This document shows, piece after piece, positions 42,135 to 53,679 of a stretch of DNA of 64,000 nt. Where the stretch lies: positions 15,056,321-15,120,320 of the forward strand of contig CM064571.1 in assembly GCA_032716605.1 (NCBI GenBank), written 5' to 3'. A program made the translations under genes and the position numbers. A model generated the notes under the pieces. It saw only the letters and a program-made list of their open reading frames with translations. It was not told where the DNA came from and did not search any database. The stretch's first letter is position 1; each line of letters starts with the position of its first letter. The DNA is from Paralithodes platypus (lineage: Eukaryota; Arthropoda; Malacostraca; Decapoda; Lithodidae).

Positions 42135-44709
42135 TGCATGTCAGGTGTGAGGAGAAGAGGGAGGGGAGTGAAAGGTACAGCATGGTGGACAGAAGAGGTA
42201 CAAATATCTGTGGAAGAAAAGAAGAAAGCATATAGAGAGTGGTTGGGTAGTAGAGGGAATGAAGATTTCGAGAGACAGAAACGAGCGAGGTAGGTGGAGA
42301 GAAAGAGGGTGGTGAAGAGAGTAGTGAAGGAAAGTAAGAGAAGAGTAGATAAGGAATTTGGAAGGAATCCGAGTGTAAAATGGAGGGAGAGTAAGAAACT
42401 GTTCTGGAAAGAAGTCATGAAAGTTAGGGAAGGTAGCAAGGGAAACAGTAAGGTTATGAAAGATAAGAATGGGAGAATGCTAGCCGAGAAGCAAGAGATA
42501 GTCGAAAGATGGAGGGAGTACTTCAATGAGTTGCTAAATGTAAGGAATGAAGAGCCAGCATACATAGTTGGATATGGTATGGGAGGGAGAAGAAGAGAAG
42601 TAGTGGAGGAGGAGGTGGGGATCAGGTCAGAAGTGTGGGAAACCATGAAAAGAGTGAAGTTGGGGAAAGCACCAGGAATAGATGGAGTGTGTGGGGAAAT
42701 GTTGAGGTATAGTGGTGAGATAGTGATCGAATGGGTATGGAAAATGTGCAAACTAGCATGGGAGAAGGGGAGTGCACCCGATGACTGGAAGACTGGCATA
42801 ATAGTCCCCCTATATAAGGGCAAAGGGGAAAGAGGAGTGTGTGGTAACCACCGAGGAATATGTCTTCTAAGCGTAGTAGGGAAGGTATACAGTAGGGTGG
42901 TGATTGAGAGAGTGAGAGTGAGAACGAAGAAATGGATAGGCCGACGAGCAGGGAGGTTTTAGGAAGGGAAGAGGATGTGTAGATCAGATTTTTACCCTGA
43001 ATTGTGTTGTGGAGAAATATCTGGAGAAGAAACAAAAGGTGTATGTTGCCTTTATGGACTTGGAGAAGGCCTATGACAGAGTGGATAGAGAAGGTTTGTG
43101 GAAAGTACTTAGAATATACGGAGTAGATGGAAAGTTGCTGAAAGCAGTGAAGAGCATGTATGAGGGTGCAAAGGCGACAGTACGTGTGGAGAATGAGCAG
43201 AGCGAGTTCTTTGACCTGAATGTTGGTTTGAAACAGGGGTGTGTCATGTCCCCGTGGTTGTTTACTGTATATATGGATGGAGTCATGAAAGAAATACTAT
43301 CAAGAGCAGTGGATGTTGGTGTATCGCAAAAAGGGAGGGAAATGAGTGGAAGCTACCTATACTGCTGTTTGCAGATGATACAGTTCTGATGAGTGATAAT
43401 GAATGGGAGTTGCAGGGTCTGGTAAATGAGTTTGGAACGGTGTGCGAAAAACGGAATTTGAAGGTAAATGCGGGGAAGAGCAAGGTTATGGTCTTCGAAA
43501 GGGGTGAAGTCACAGAGTGTGAGGTGAAGCTGAACGGTCAGGCTATGGAGATTGTCAACTCTTTTAAGTATCTGGGCAGTGTGTTGAGTAAAGATGGGAC
43601 TATGGATGAAGAAGTGCGGGAGAGGGTACAACAGGGGAAGAGGGTTGTAGGAACGCTGAAAGCAGTAACAAGAAATAGGGTGGTCAGTATGGAAGTGAAG
43701 AAGTCCTTGCATGACAGTGTGGTAATCCCGACACTGACTTACGGAAGCGAAGCATGGACGTTTGAGAAGAGACTCAGATCAAGAGTGAGAGCAGTGGAAA
43801 TGAATTACTTAAGAAGTGCGTGCGGAGTTACATGGAGGGATAGACAGACTAATGAAGAAGTAAGAAGGAGGTGTGGTGTGGAGGTAGATGTGCTGGAAAG
43901 TGTGAAAAGGAACAACTTGAGATGGTTCAGCCATATGGAACGTATGGAAAGCGAGAGAATGACTAAGAGGGTGTACGAGAGCGAGGTGGAGGGATAGAGA
44001 GGGAGAGGTAGACCGAAGGAGAGGTGGAAGGATGGAGTGAGGAAGTATATGAACGAAGGCGGTGCTGGTTGGGGGGAGGGGCGTCGACTGACTGGGGACA
44101 GAGGTGCATGGGGGCGGTTCGTTCGTGTCCACCCCTTCGGGGATCACGGCATCAGGCAATAGATAAATAGATAGATAGACAGATATACACAGTGGTGGGC
44201 ACGGTTTCCGCTAATCAACTAACAGCTAATAGCGAAGCTAATTTTTTCGTTAGCTGGTTAGCTTTTAAGCTAACTTTGAAAATCGCTAGTGGACCGATTA
44301 TCTTCCGATAAATTTACTGCCGCTAACGGTAAGTCCGCTAATGTGTATTCGATGGTTACAAAAATAAAAGTGTAGTGGTAAAAAATGTTTGCAAACCCTA
44401 AAATTACATATATTTATGCGAGTATGTCACTGTTACAATGCAACAGTCAGTATTACACTGACTGTATCACGTCACATTCACATGTAGACAAGACAGAACT
44501 CATGAGTCATGTTATGACATGAACGTCACAACGTGTTTATGTACAATACCTGAGGTTGACCAAGCAGCAGAGATAGGTAATAGATGGTGTCATTTTATCA
44601 CAGCATACCTTATTATTGAGTTATTGACTGTCGACTCTTACGTTCATAACTCTAGTCGTGACTCCTGATTGACTTGTACGCCTATTTTTGTATTTATTAT
44701 TTTTGTTAA

Positions 44710-44936
44710 CCCTCTCCGACATATGACGCAATTTTGAGCTGATTAGGGATACTTTAAAGCCTTTGTTACCATCATGGGTATTTAGAAACCTTTAGTTTAG
44801 TTACTTCAACCTCTGCAGTTGTCTTTGAGTTAGCTGTGGGCAGAAAACTAATTTTGGAGAGGTATTTATAAGAGTGAGAGAACTCTATTTCTTATTGCTA
44901 ATCTGGCAACCTCTGCGTCATATGAGTCTGAAGGGG
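44710..44936. mobile_element. Small TTAA-type element (227 bp)
   Basis: Left end TTAACCCTCTCCGACATATG and right end in complement TTGACCCCTTCAGACTCATA share the CCC..TC.GAC..ATATGACGC pattern. The right TTAA has become TCAA (44937-44940). Confidence 0.5.
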
Positions 44937-45011
44937 TCAAGTGTCGTGAGCCTTGCGCCGACTTGTGAAATTCGCTACAGAAAAACTACGACATTTACAT
45001 TTTCAAAATGT

Positions 45012-45822
45012 TAATAATAATAATAATAAGCATGTTACTTATTTCTCATAAGCGCCAATTTTTCCGAAGAATTCACTAGCGCTCGAAAAGAGAAAGAAAA
45101 AAGAACAAAAATCAATGCATCAAAAGAAGGCTCATATACAACACACATTTAACAATCACCAGCAGTGGCAAAATAGCCTAAACTCTATAGCCATCTGTCA
45201 TGACACCTCTCTCAAGATCATAGCTTCTCTCAAAGAGAAAAGTCTTAAGTTGTCTCTTGAAGCATTCAACAGAACTCAGTTGTCTCATGGACAGCGGCAA
45301 CCTGTTATACAACCTCGGAGCCATGTAGGAGAATGACCTCTCAAAGAAAGAAGACTGCTGGAAAGCCCTTGGTTCATCAAGACGAAAAGGGTCATTGTCA
45401 TGACGCACAACTACACCATGGTGTGCCGGTGGGCGCCTGAGCAGCTCCGCAAGGTACCTAGGCTCACCAAATTTGAGAACCTTAAAAGTCACCAAACACA
45501 ACTTAAATTCTATTCTTGCTCTTACTGGCAGCCAGTGCAGTTCTATGTGAAGAGATGTAGTAGGAGTTCTAGGTGGAACACCAAAAATTAGTCTTGCGGC
45601 CCTGTTAAGAACAGACTGAACTTTCTTCAAAATATAATTTGGAAGACCCACCAACAGGGCATTGCAATAATCAACACGAGAGAAGACCAATGAGTGAACC
45701 AACGTCAGAAGGCAACGTCTGGTTATAAACGGCTTCACCAAATAGAGATTTCTGATGTGCAAGTAACAACTTTTAACTATCTGGTTTACATGCTCTTTGA
45801 AATCTAATCGGGAGTTCACATA
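45012..45822 (-). pseudogene. L2/CR1-like LINE D, 5'-truncated C-terminal copy (D2)
   Basis: One 213-codon open frame (45819 to 45178) reads NSRLDFKEHVNQIVKSCYLH, VDYCNALLVGLPNYILKKVQ, AARLIFGVPPRTPTTSLHIE and FFERSFSYMAPRLYNRLPLS to DGYRV-stop. It is followed by the D 3' UTR and ATT tail (AATAATAATAATAATAAG at 45012). It repairs by comparison the frameshift and stop seen at 39921 and 40200 of the larger copy, so those are lesions of that copy. RT catalytic core absent. Confidence 0.85.
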
Positions 45823-46205
45823 TACATATATTGTTGAGTCATCTACTTTTGTTTATATTTGTATTTATTTATTGTTATATACCTGTACTTACATTTTCGT
45901 GTGTGTGTTGAGTTTTGCAGGGCGATTGACCGATTGTAGAGTACTGTTCTACTGAAAGATATTTTGAATAGCCTACTATTAATTTGGAGTAGTTTTTATT
46001 GTTTTGACTACTGGCTGGTGAACTATCCACTTAAGCACTAAGGTAATTTTATATTTGTTATATATTATAATTTATATTTATATTGAAATACTGTAGGCTA
46101 TCCTAAATATATCAACCCAACCTAACCTACATTTTCTTTAGCCTATATCTACTTCTAGGATGTAAAGGGGTGAATATGATCTCGGTAAAGCCTCTAAATA
46201 TGCGA
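45823..46205. other. AT-rich sequence without recognised gene
   Basis: Between LINE D2 and LINE E2. Contains CCAACCTAACCTACA near 46115. Nothing else recognised. Confidence 0.45.
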
Positions 46206-46797
46206 ATCAGGTGTGGGCTCCATATATGGTAAAGGATATAGAAGCAGTGGAGAAAGTGCAGAGGAGAGCTAGCAAGCTGATACCAACGTTGAAGAACGCG
46301 GGCTATGAGCAGAGGTTGAGGACACTAGGGCTTCCGACACTGGCATATAGGAGAAAGAGGGGATATGATAGAGACTTTTAAGATAGTGTCAGGAAAGTAC
46401 GATGAGGATGTGCGTGGAGGTATCTTCTTGATGCGGGAGGGAACAAGAACGAGAGGACACTCTAAGAAAATTTACAAAGAAAGAAATAGGCTTGAGAAGG
46501 CAAAGAACTCATTTTGTGATAGAGTGGTAAATGAGTGGAACGCACTGCCCCAGTATGTAGTCGATTCCGAATCAATAAGGGAGTTTGAAAGTAATCTTGA
46601 TAAAGCATGGGGAAGACAAGATTTGAAGTTTGATTATAAAACAAAAATACAGAATACTGTAGTAAAAATTTTGCGTCTGCTACCGCCGCCGCCAACACCG
46701 TGAACGACCGCAGCAGTGCAAGTACTGGTACTGAGCTGGATACACAGGCATAGTTTGCCTTTTTCCAGAGGATCTACTGTAAGAAACTGTAAGAAAT
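46206..46797 (+). pseudogene. CR1-like LINE family E, C-terminal fragment (copy E2)
   Basis: Starts at the same point as E1 (CAGGTGTGGGCTCCATATAT). Encodes MVKDIEAVEKVQRRASKLIP, TLGLPTLAYRRKRG, then with a one-base slip FKIVSGKYDEDVRGGIFLMR, TRGHSKKIYKERNRLEKAKN and CDRVVNEWNALPQYVVDSES, ending with tandem ACTGTAAGAA units at 46775-46797. It abuts the left end of the foldback Tigger element by 23 bp. Confidence 0.8.
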
Positions 46798-47144
46798 AAC
46801 ATAGGCCCTTCTTATACATACAGTAAACTCCCACTCTTTCGGACTTAAATCTTTCGGAATTCTCAGACTTTCGGCCTAGCATTTCAATTCGGACTCATGT
46901 TTCAGCCCTTCGGATTTGTCTGAAAGGCTGAGAAAATACCTCCGTCCTTTCCGGACTACTGTACTTTTATTTTCCGAGTGACCGAAATCGTCGAAATACG
47001 ATAATTTAATCATAAGTACTATACTGTATATCTCTTATATACAGTACTTACCTTAATTCTTCATAATATTTCAAAATAAACTTGTATAACACAAATTATA
47101 AGTTCAAATGAAAAATCAGTGTACCGGCGGTACCATTACCGAAA

Positions 47145-47197
<53 letters not shown>

Positions 47198-47265
47198 GGT
47201 GTTTGGCTATGTCGAGTGAGTGTGTGTGTGTGTGTGTGTTCTTCGGTGTGTGTGTGTTCTTGTGT
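47145..47265 (+). repeat. (GT)n microsatellite in the foldback arm
   Basis: Uninterrupted GT repeats from about 47149 to 47192, with more at 47219-47240 and 47247-47255. The partner arm has only a short (CA)n at 48746-48762, so the tract expanded on one arm after the arms diverged. Confidence 0.85.
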
Positions 47266-47462
47266 GGTTATGTCTGTCGCCACTGATATAGGCTACGGTA
47301 TGCAATAAATGTAATTTTAATTATTCTCTATGGAATTGAATTTAATTTTACCTAATAATATTTATAATAGTAAAAGCCAAAGAATACTCTGTTAGACTGT
47401 AACTTTATTGAAGGCAGTAGATTGTTGGCCAGCCTAGCAACAACAACAACAATTTGTAACAC

Positions 47463-47643
47463 GTTTCCCGGGCGTTTTCTTACCCTCCCCAGCTCCCCGC
47501 TATGGAGTGGCTTCGGTCACCCAGGCTTTATTGTGGTCGGCAGGGTGGGTTCTGTGGGGGCGCTCGGTTATGGCCTTGGCCTTGCTCGGGGCCTTGGGGC
47601 TGTTCGGCCAGGCAGCTTGGGGAACAGCAACAACAACAACAAC
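47463..47643 (+). mobile_element. SINE-like retroposon, 5'-truncated (copy 3)
   Basis: TTGTAACAC duplicates at 47454-47462 and 47644-47652. The body runs from GTTTCCCGGGCGTTTTCTTA to GGGGAACAGCAACAACAACA. Confidence 0.85.
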
Positions 47644-47751
47644 TTGTAACACACACGTGTGTGTCATTGTTGTGTGGCTATGTCGAGTGTGTGTGTGTGT
47701 TCTTGTGTGGCTATGTCGGCCGTATTGATCGGTCTAGGTAGGGAGTTATTT

Positions 47752-47803
47752 CTATCTATCTATCTATCTATTGCCCGACGCCGTGATCCCCGAAGGGGAT
47801 CTA
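47752..47803 (-). pseudogene. LINE B extreme 3' end (copy B5)
   Basis: The (TATC)n tail followed by TATTGCCCGACGCCGTGATC and CCCGAAGGGG equals the last ~30 bp of family B on the minus strand. Confidence 0.7.
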
Positions 47804-48094
47804 TGGAATTGAATTTCATTTTACCAAATAAGATTTATAGGCCCTAATAATAAAAACCAAAGAAAAATCCATTAAACTGTAACTTTATTGAAGGCGGTAT
47901 ATTGTTGGCCAGCCTAGTAACAACAATTTGTAGCCACACTTGCAGACGACACATGTTATTGTTCAACTAAAGATGAGCGGCATTGTTTTTGTGTCAAATA
48001 AATGGCATTTCATAGTACCAATGGACTTAATTGGATATATTATTGACCCGTGGTATGAAGACCAGTACTGTAATTATTTTCACCCTAGGAAATA

Positions 48095-48550
48095 TGATAG
48101 ATATGATATGATAAATATGATAGAGACTTTTAAGATAGTGTCAGGAAAGTACGATGAGGATGTGTGTGAAGGTATCTTCTTGATGCGGGAGGGAACAAGA
48201 ACGAGAGGACACTCTAAGAAAATTTACAAAGAAAGAAATAGGCTTGAGAAGGCAAAGAACTCATTTTGTGATAGAGTGGTAAATGAGTGGAACGCACTGC
48301 CCCAGTATGTAGTCGATTCCGAATCAATAAGGGAGTTTGAAAGTAATCTTGATAAAGCATGGGGAAGAGAATATTTGAAGTTTGATTATAAATCAAAAAT
48401 ACAGAATAGTAAAAAATTTGCGTCTGCTACCGCCGCCGCCAACACCGTGAACGACCGCAGCAGTGCAAGTACTGGTACTGAGCTGGATACACAGGCATAG
48501 TTTGCCTTTTTCCAGAGGATCTACTGTAAGATACTGTACTGTAAGAAATA
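48095..48550 (+). pseudogene. CR1-like LINE family E, C-terminal fragment (copy E3), in the loop of the foldback element
   Basis: Open frame ETFKIVSGKYDEDVCEGIFL, TRGHSKKIYKERNRLEKAKN, CDRVVNEWNALPQYVVDSES, then AWGREYLKFDYKSKIQ and a 3' region identical in layout to E1 and E2, ending ACTGTACTGTAAGAAATA. It is flanked on both sides by arms that pair with each other (47955-48090 and 48595-48740), so it landed in the spacer of a pre-existing palindrome. RT core missing. Confidence 0.8.
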
Positions 48551-49250
48551 GGTTCTAGTGATATATTCGCCGTATAAGCCCAGGCCTACTTTATTAGTCA
48601 TTTATCTATTTATTTGTCAGTATTATTACAGTCGCAAAATACCTTCATACCAGGGGTCAATAATATATCCAAATAAATCCATTGGTACTATGAAATGCCA
48701 TTTATTTGACACAAAAACAATGCCGCGCATCTTTAGTTGAACACACACACACACACACTCACTCGACATAGCCAAACACCAATAACACACGTGTTTCGGT
48801 GATGGTACCGCTGGTACACTGGTTTTTCATTCGAACTTATAACTCGTTTTATATAAGTTTATTATGAAATATTATAAAGAATTAAGGTAAGTATATAAGA
48901 GATATATACGGTAGTACTTATGATTAAATTATCGTATTTCGACGATTTCGGTCACTCGGAAAAGCAGCTGATAAATCTCGGCGCTCCAAATGCACTTGCC
49001 AATATTTAAAGTATAGCCCTATTCGTCGTATAAGACCACCCATGATTTTGGTGGGATTAGTAAAGGCTTAGAAATGTGTCTTATACGCCGGTATACGGTA
49101 GGTGAATGTGTATTCGGACTTATAAACTTCGGACATTATTTCAGCCTATCGGATTTGTTTGAAAGGCTGAGAAAAATTAAATCGCATTCGGACCGAAGAG
49201 CCGGACAGGGGTCTCCCCCAATTAGTCCGAAAGAGTGGGGTTCTACTGTA

Positions 49251-49532
49251 CATACATAAAATGTTAAGACTGAGTGCTCCACACATACGTGCAGTTTCAG
49301 TCTCTTGTCCTAATGGTGGCGTTCCAGGCAACCCTGTTAAGGGCTGCTTCACTTGTCAAGTTTTTGGATTTGAGGTCGGCATGTATAATCCGATCCCAGG
49401 TCTTCCTCGGTCCACCCCTTGGTGCAGCTCCCTCCACAATCACAGACCTGCATTTTTTCACCCAATTTTGTTCATCCATTCTCTCCACATGTCCATACCA
49501 TGTGGACATGGTCTACTTGTACGCATCACCTA
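49251..49532 (-). pseudogene. RTE-like LINE family A 3' fragment (copy A7)
   Basis: CATACATAAAATGTTAAGAC is the A tail and 3' UTR; the minus frame gives WYGHVERMDEQNWVKKCRSV, EGAAPRGGPRKTWDRI and ALNRVAWNATIRTRD. A small duplication ATGTCCATACCATGTGGACATGG lies at 49488-49510, and the copy ends abruptly in ACGCATCACCT. The following 49533-49794 shows a TTAACCCCTACAGCACC-like TTAA end in complement near 49575-49590 but nothing else. Confidence 0.75.
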
Positions 49533-49880
49533 AAATCTAACTTTAGCCTGCATCAGAGGTAAATGGGCATCATGGTGCTGTAGGGGTTAAGCTTATTGAT
49601 TTTGTTCTACTGTCTATGCCTATCAAGTTTTCTAACCCAATAAAGAATGTTTCTATTAGACAGAAGTGTCATTACATAGCTCATGAGTAATAAGTCATAA
49701 TCATAAATAATCAATCATAATTACTATATTTTTATATCTTATTTACTATCTAGTAATATCTTATCGTTCTTAGGATATTGCATACTTACACTGTTGCCAC
49801 CTCCCGAGACTGCCAACCGCGGATGGCTGCCGACCCTCCACTGCCGAAGACAAAATCAACGACCAGTGGAGGAAAACCGG

Positions 49881-52800
49881 ATGCCGGCTGCGGGGAGCAG
49901 TTTCGGGAGCCAAACCGTCACAACCATCCCCTGCCCCCTCCCTGGGGGCACGGGTCCTTGGAGCGGCTTCGGTCGCGCCGGGAATTTCCACACCTCTCAC
50001 ACCACACACACACATCACACAGTTTTTCCTACACCGAGAAATGACTCTCCGGCTGTCATTTCTCGAAGACTTCTTCTAGCCGGAGACATTGAGAGCAACC
50101 CAGGACCCACGTACACATACATATGTCCAACTTGCTCAAAACCCATCACTTCGAGTCGCCATACTAAGGGTTCAGTTCTCTGCAATTCATGCGGGAACTG
50201 GACCCACTTTACCTGCACAACACTTGCCTCCATGAAACACTACACAAACACTTGGACCTGTTCCTCATGGCCCTCCGTCTCCCAGTCAAATCCCTCACCT
50301 AAAACCCGTCCACCTCTCCTCCCCAACCCACCTAACCTTCCCATATCATCCACTCCCCCCCCTAAAACCCGTCCACCTCTCCTCCCTAACCCACCTAACC
50401 TTCCCATACCATCCACATTCTCAACTCAACACACCACACCCCATCCTAATCCATTCCAACCCCCATCTCCTGCTCCCCAATCCCCACCCCCAGCCCCACC
50501 CCCACCCCCACCCCATCCTCGTGCAGCAGCACCCAACATACATTGTGCACATAACATTAACATTCTTCAACTGAACATAGATGGCATCAACACAAAGAAA
50601 CACGAACTCTCACACTTCATCAAACAACACAACATACACATTGCCATCTTACAAGAAACAAAACTCTGCACAACACAAAAAACACCCACATTTCATAATT
50701 TCACCACCATCAGACAAGACCGGGCTGTCGGCGGGGGCGGTGGACTCATCACCCTGGTACACAAAGAAATATCATACATAGTAACCAGTGTACAAACCAA
50801 ATCCCTCCTCCCCTCAAATGATAACACAACAGAAATACAGTCAATTAAAATACGCACTGGCAACAACTCCAACATAACCATCATAAACACATACATCCCT
50901 CCCCAAACATCCCCTACAGTACCAAATGAATACAGACCACACTTACAACACATCACAAACACCCCACACATCATCCTGGGTGGTGACTTCAACGCCAAGA
51001 CGTCGGCCTGGTTTGTCGACAAACCCGACACAGACAGAGGGTTGGTACTACAAAACCAAACCGATAACCTTATCATCCTTAACGACATCCATCAACATAC
51101 CCATATTCGTCACCAAGCCCTCTATAACATCTCCAGACATCACCTTTTGCTCCCCAGAACTCGCCCCCACAACATCCTGGAGGGTGGTCAGAACCTTAGG
51201 CTCTGACCACCTCCCGATCATTATCACCACCAAAACCAGACTCACCCCAGCTAGCCACAAACACACATACACCAATTATAAAAGAGCTAACTGGGAAGCA
51301 TTCACAAATGAGACAGAACAACACTTCACAACTCTAAACAGTACACCCATCACTAACATCAACAATGCTGTACACATACTCAATAAAACTATCCAAAACG
51401 CTGACAAGAAACACATTCCAAGAGGTAACAGAAAAAGACACAACCCCAACTTCACACCAGAAATTCAAAACCTCATCAGACAACGCGACATACTGAAACA
51501 CTCCCCAGCACCCCACACACAAGACATCACACAACAAATTCAAGCACTCAACACCCAAACTAACAACAAAATACAAGAACAACAGAAACTAAATTGGAAT
51601 AACTTCCTACAAACAAACACTTGATCACAAAACAAACCCCAAAAAACTCTACAAAACACTAAACAGCATCACACTTTCCAACAGCAACACAACACAATCA
51701 CATGCTGCAATCACAACAACAGACTCTACTCCTTCATGTAAACAACAAGCAAACACTCTCATCAATCACTTCTCACATGTCAGCCACCTAAAACCTCACA
51801 AAGACGACCGACGTGTCATCCGACGTAAGAGACAATTCCCCACAGACCCTGACTATACACCCTTCACCAATCACCAGACAAAGCATATCATCAACAATCT
51901 CAAGCACTCACCCGCCTGTGGCCTAGACAACATAAGCAACATACACCTCAGACACCTGGGACCACAAGGCATACAAGCACTCACTAACATATCAAACTAC
52001 AGCTATTCACACAACACAATACCAGACATTTGGAAGCATGGTATCATCATCACATTCCCCAAACCCAACAAAGACCCCACGCTACCCTCCTCCCACCACC
52101 CCATCACACTCCTTTGCTCCCCCTCCAAAGTCATGGAACGCCTAGTATTACAACTAATTACACCTGACCTACCCCTAGCTCCAACACAACATGGCTTTAG
52201 GCCACTGCACTCCACAAGCACTCTTCTCACAGACCTTACACAAAGAGCTTTCGACGGCATCAATTCAGCTAGACCACCACACAGATCACTATTAGCCACA
52301 CTCGACATTAGTAAAGCCTTCGATGCCATCCCCCGCCACAACCTAACAAACAAAATCTACAACACAAACATGCACAACAACACAAAAAGGTGGCTGGCCA
52401 ACTTCCTAGCAGGCAGATGTGCACACGTATCTTTTGCCGGTCAGTCATCTAAAATCAGAACTTTCCAAACGGAGTCCCACAAGGATCCGTCCTATCGCCC
52501 GCACTCTTCAATCTGTACATGCACGATATAACTACACCCAATACGCCCCAAATAAACTTAGCCTCCTATGCAGATGACATAACACTCACATGCACACACC
52601 ATGACCCAAAAAGAGCAACAGATCTCCTTCAACCCTATCTCAACACACTACATGGCTGGTGCACTACAAACAGACTTAATCTAGCCCCAGCCAAATCCAC
52701 CGCAACCCTGCTCACAAGTTGGACAGGAGAACACGAATACATCCCTCAACTCACCATAAACAACACACCCCTAACACATACACACACACCCAAAATCCTA

Positions 52801-53679
52801 GGAGTAACATATGATACTCATATGACATTCAAACAGCACACCACAAACATTAAAAAGAAACTGACACCCAGACTTAACGCCCTCAGGTCACTTGCTCACA
52901 CAAAATTTGGACACAACAAAGAAACTACCACCACAGTATATAAACAATACATAAGATCAGTGATGGAATACGCAAGCCCAGCCTGGGCTTCTAACCTAGC
53001 TGAAACACATCATAAGACTTTACAGACTATTCAAAACAAAGCCCTGAAGATCATTACAGGCTGCACAGCTACTGCACCCACAGATCACCTACATCAAGAA
53101 ACCAAAATCCTCAAAGTCAAAGACCATCTGGACATGAGAGGCACTCAATTCCTGGCAGCAGCCTCCACGAACCAAGACCACCCACTAAACTACATGGCAA
53201 CACACCCACAGACACCAAGAAATATCAAAACAACACCCAGCACACGGTATCACACAATTATTGTCCTCTCTCCCTCCCTGCCCACCCCGAACCAACTTCC
53301 AGAAGCACATCCATACTCATATCTCTCACCGATCCATCCACTCACTCACAGACACACGCAGCTGCATGCACGACCTCCCGAAATCCATCCTTCCGAATCC
53401 TCCCTTCCTCGCGAGGACAGAGTCCACCTGGCCAGGCTGAGATGCGGACACCATCCAGCTCTCCTGAGCTATCAGAAGAGACTGGATGACTCCGTTGTCG
53501 ACTCCTGCCCGGGATGTAACACAGCACCCCATACCATTAAACACATCATAGAAGACTGCATTTCACACAACCACTTACGCCAACAACACAAGCTACACTC
53601 AATGAGAGCTCTGTGGGAAAGCCCGATCGTGGCCATGGCCTTCCTCAGGGACTCGGGGCTGTTCGGCCAGGCAGCTTAG
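49881..53679 (+). pseudogene. LINE H polyprotein: 2A, PHD finger, endonuclease, RT and C-terminal zinc motif
   Basis: The open frame begins at a TTG (49794); the first in-frame ATG is 49881. Order: a short leader, the 2A peptide (50082-50108), a PHD-type finger (YICPTCSKPITSSRHTKGSV, LCNSCGNWTHFTC, WTC), a Pro-rich linker with repeats of KTRPPLLPNPPNLPI, then the AP-type endonuclease (ILQLNIDGINTKKHELSHFI, AILQETKLC, GGGGGLITLVHK, IILGGDFNAKTSAW). After a shift near 51190 comes its end (LGSDHLPIII). A further shift near 51620 precedes RT fingers, LDISKAFDAIPRHNLTNKIY, a broken GVPQGS (52470), and catalytic YADDITLTCTHHDP. It ends with a His/Cys cluster (LARLRCGHHPALLSYQKRLD, CPGCNTAPHTIKHIIEDC), as in I/Ingi/Vingi-type elements. 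No RNase H was recognised. Three frameshifts inactivate it. Confidence 0.85.
50082..50108 (+). other. 2A ribosome-skipping peptide in LINE H
   Basis: The frame reads RRLLLAGDIESNPGP; GDIESNPGP is a full match to the D(V/I)ExNPGP consensus, with the usual leucine-rich upstream helix. Skipping would occur between the last Gly and Pro, releasing a ~100-residue leader from the finger-endonuclease-RT part. 2A-like sequences are known at LINE N-termini, for example trypanosome L1Tc/Ingi and several CR1- and L2-like elements. Activity here is inferred. Confidence 0.85.

Larger units (their letters stand above)
41104..44185 (+). pseudogene. RTE-like LINE family B, most complete copy (B1)
   Basis: Covers the C-terminal half of an AP-type endonuclease (RRLWIANTFFRHRMIHRYTW, IDYVCVDERMKKSVMDARVY, SDHYVVV), a long basic linker, the pre-RT GKAPGIDGVCGEMLRYSGE, fingers IVPLYKGKGERGVCGNHRGI, palm AFMDLEKAYDRVDREGLW and LKQGCVMSPWLFTVYMDG. 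After a frameshift near 43370 come the catalytic LFADDTVLMSD and C-terminal GSEAWTFE, NNLRWFSHMERMESERMTKR and GRFVRVHPFGDHGIRQ-stop with the ATAGATAAATAGATAGATAG tail. A stop at 43996-43998 and shifts near 42960 inactivate it. CR1 (41155-41325) and LINE G (41783-42134) fragments are inserted. The N-terminal endonuclease residues are missing. Confidence 0.85.
47325..47935 (+). repeat. Direct repeat pair flanking a SINE insertion
   Basis: TCTATGGAATTGAATTTAAT through TGTTGGCCAGCCTAGCAACA (47325-47450) recurs at about 47809-47930 with ~85% identity. The first copy carries the SINE at its end. Origin is unclear; a local tandem duplication before the SINE and LINE B end landed is possible. Confidence 0.6.
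46821..49248. mobile_element. 2.4-kb foldback pogo/Tigger-like element
   Basis: Inverted ends CAGTAAACTCCCACTCTTTC and, in complement, CAGTAGAACCCCACTCTTTC (both then GGACT) are flanked by TA (46819-46820 and 49249-49250). The arms continue inward. GTGTTTGGCTATGTCGAGTG near 47200 pairs with CACTCGACATAGCCAAACAC near 48762, and TTGTTCAACTAAAGATGAGC (47960) pairs with GCGCATCTTTAGTTGAAC (48723). The loop carries LINE fragment E3. The left arm holds extra material at 47226-47940: a SINE, a LINE B end and a duplicated ~135-bp segment. No transposase was seen. Confidence 0.75.

Noticed and set aside
45010..45030. (ATT)n microsatellite as an independent repeat
   Set aside because: It is the 3' tail of LINE D2, in the same position as in the copy ending at 40605.
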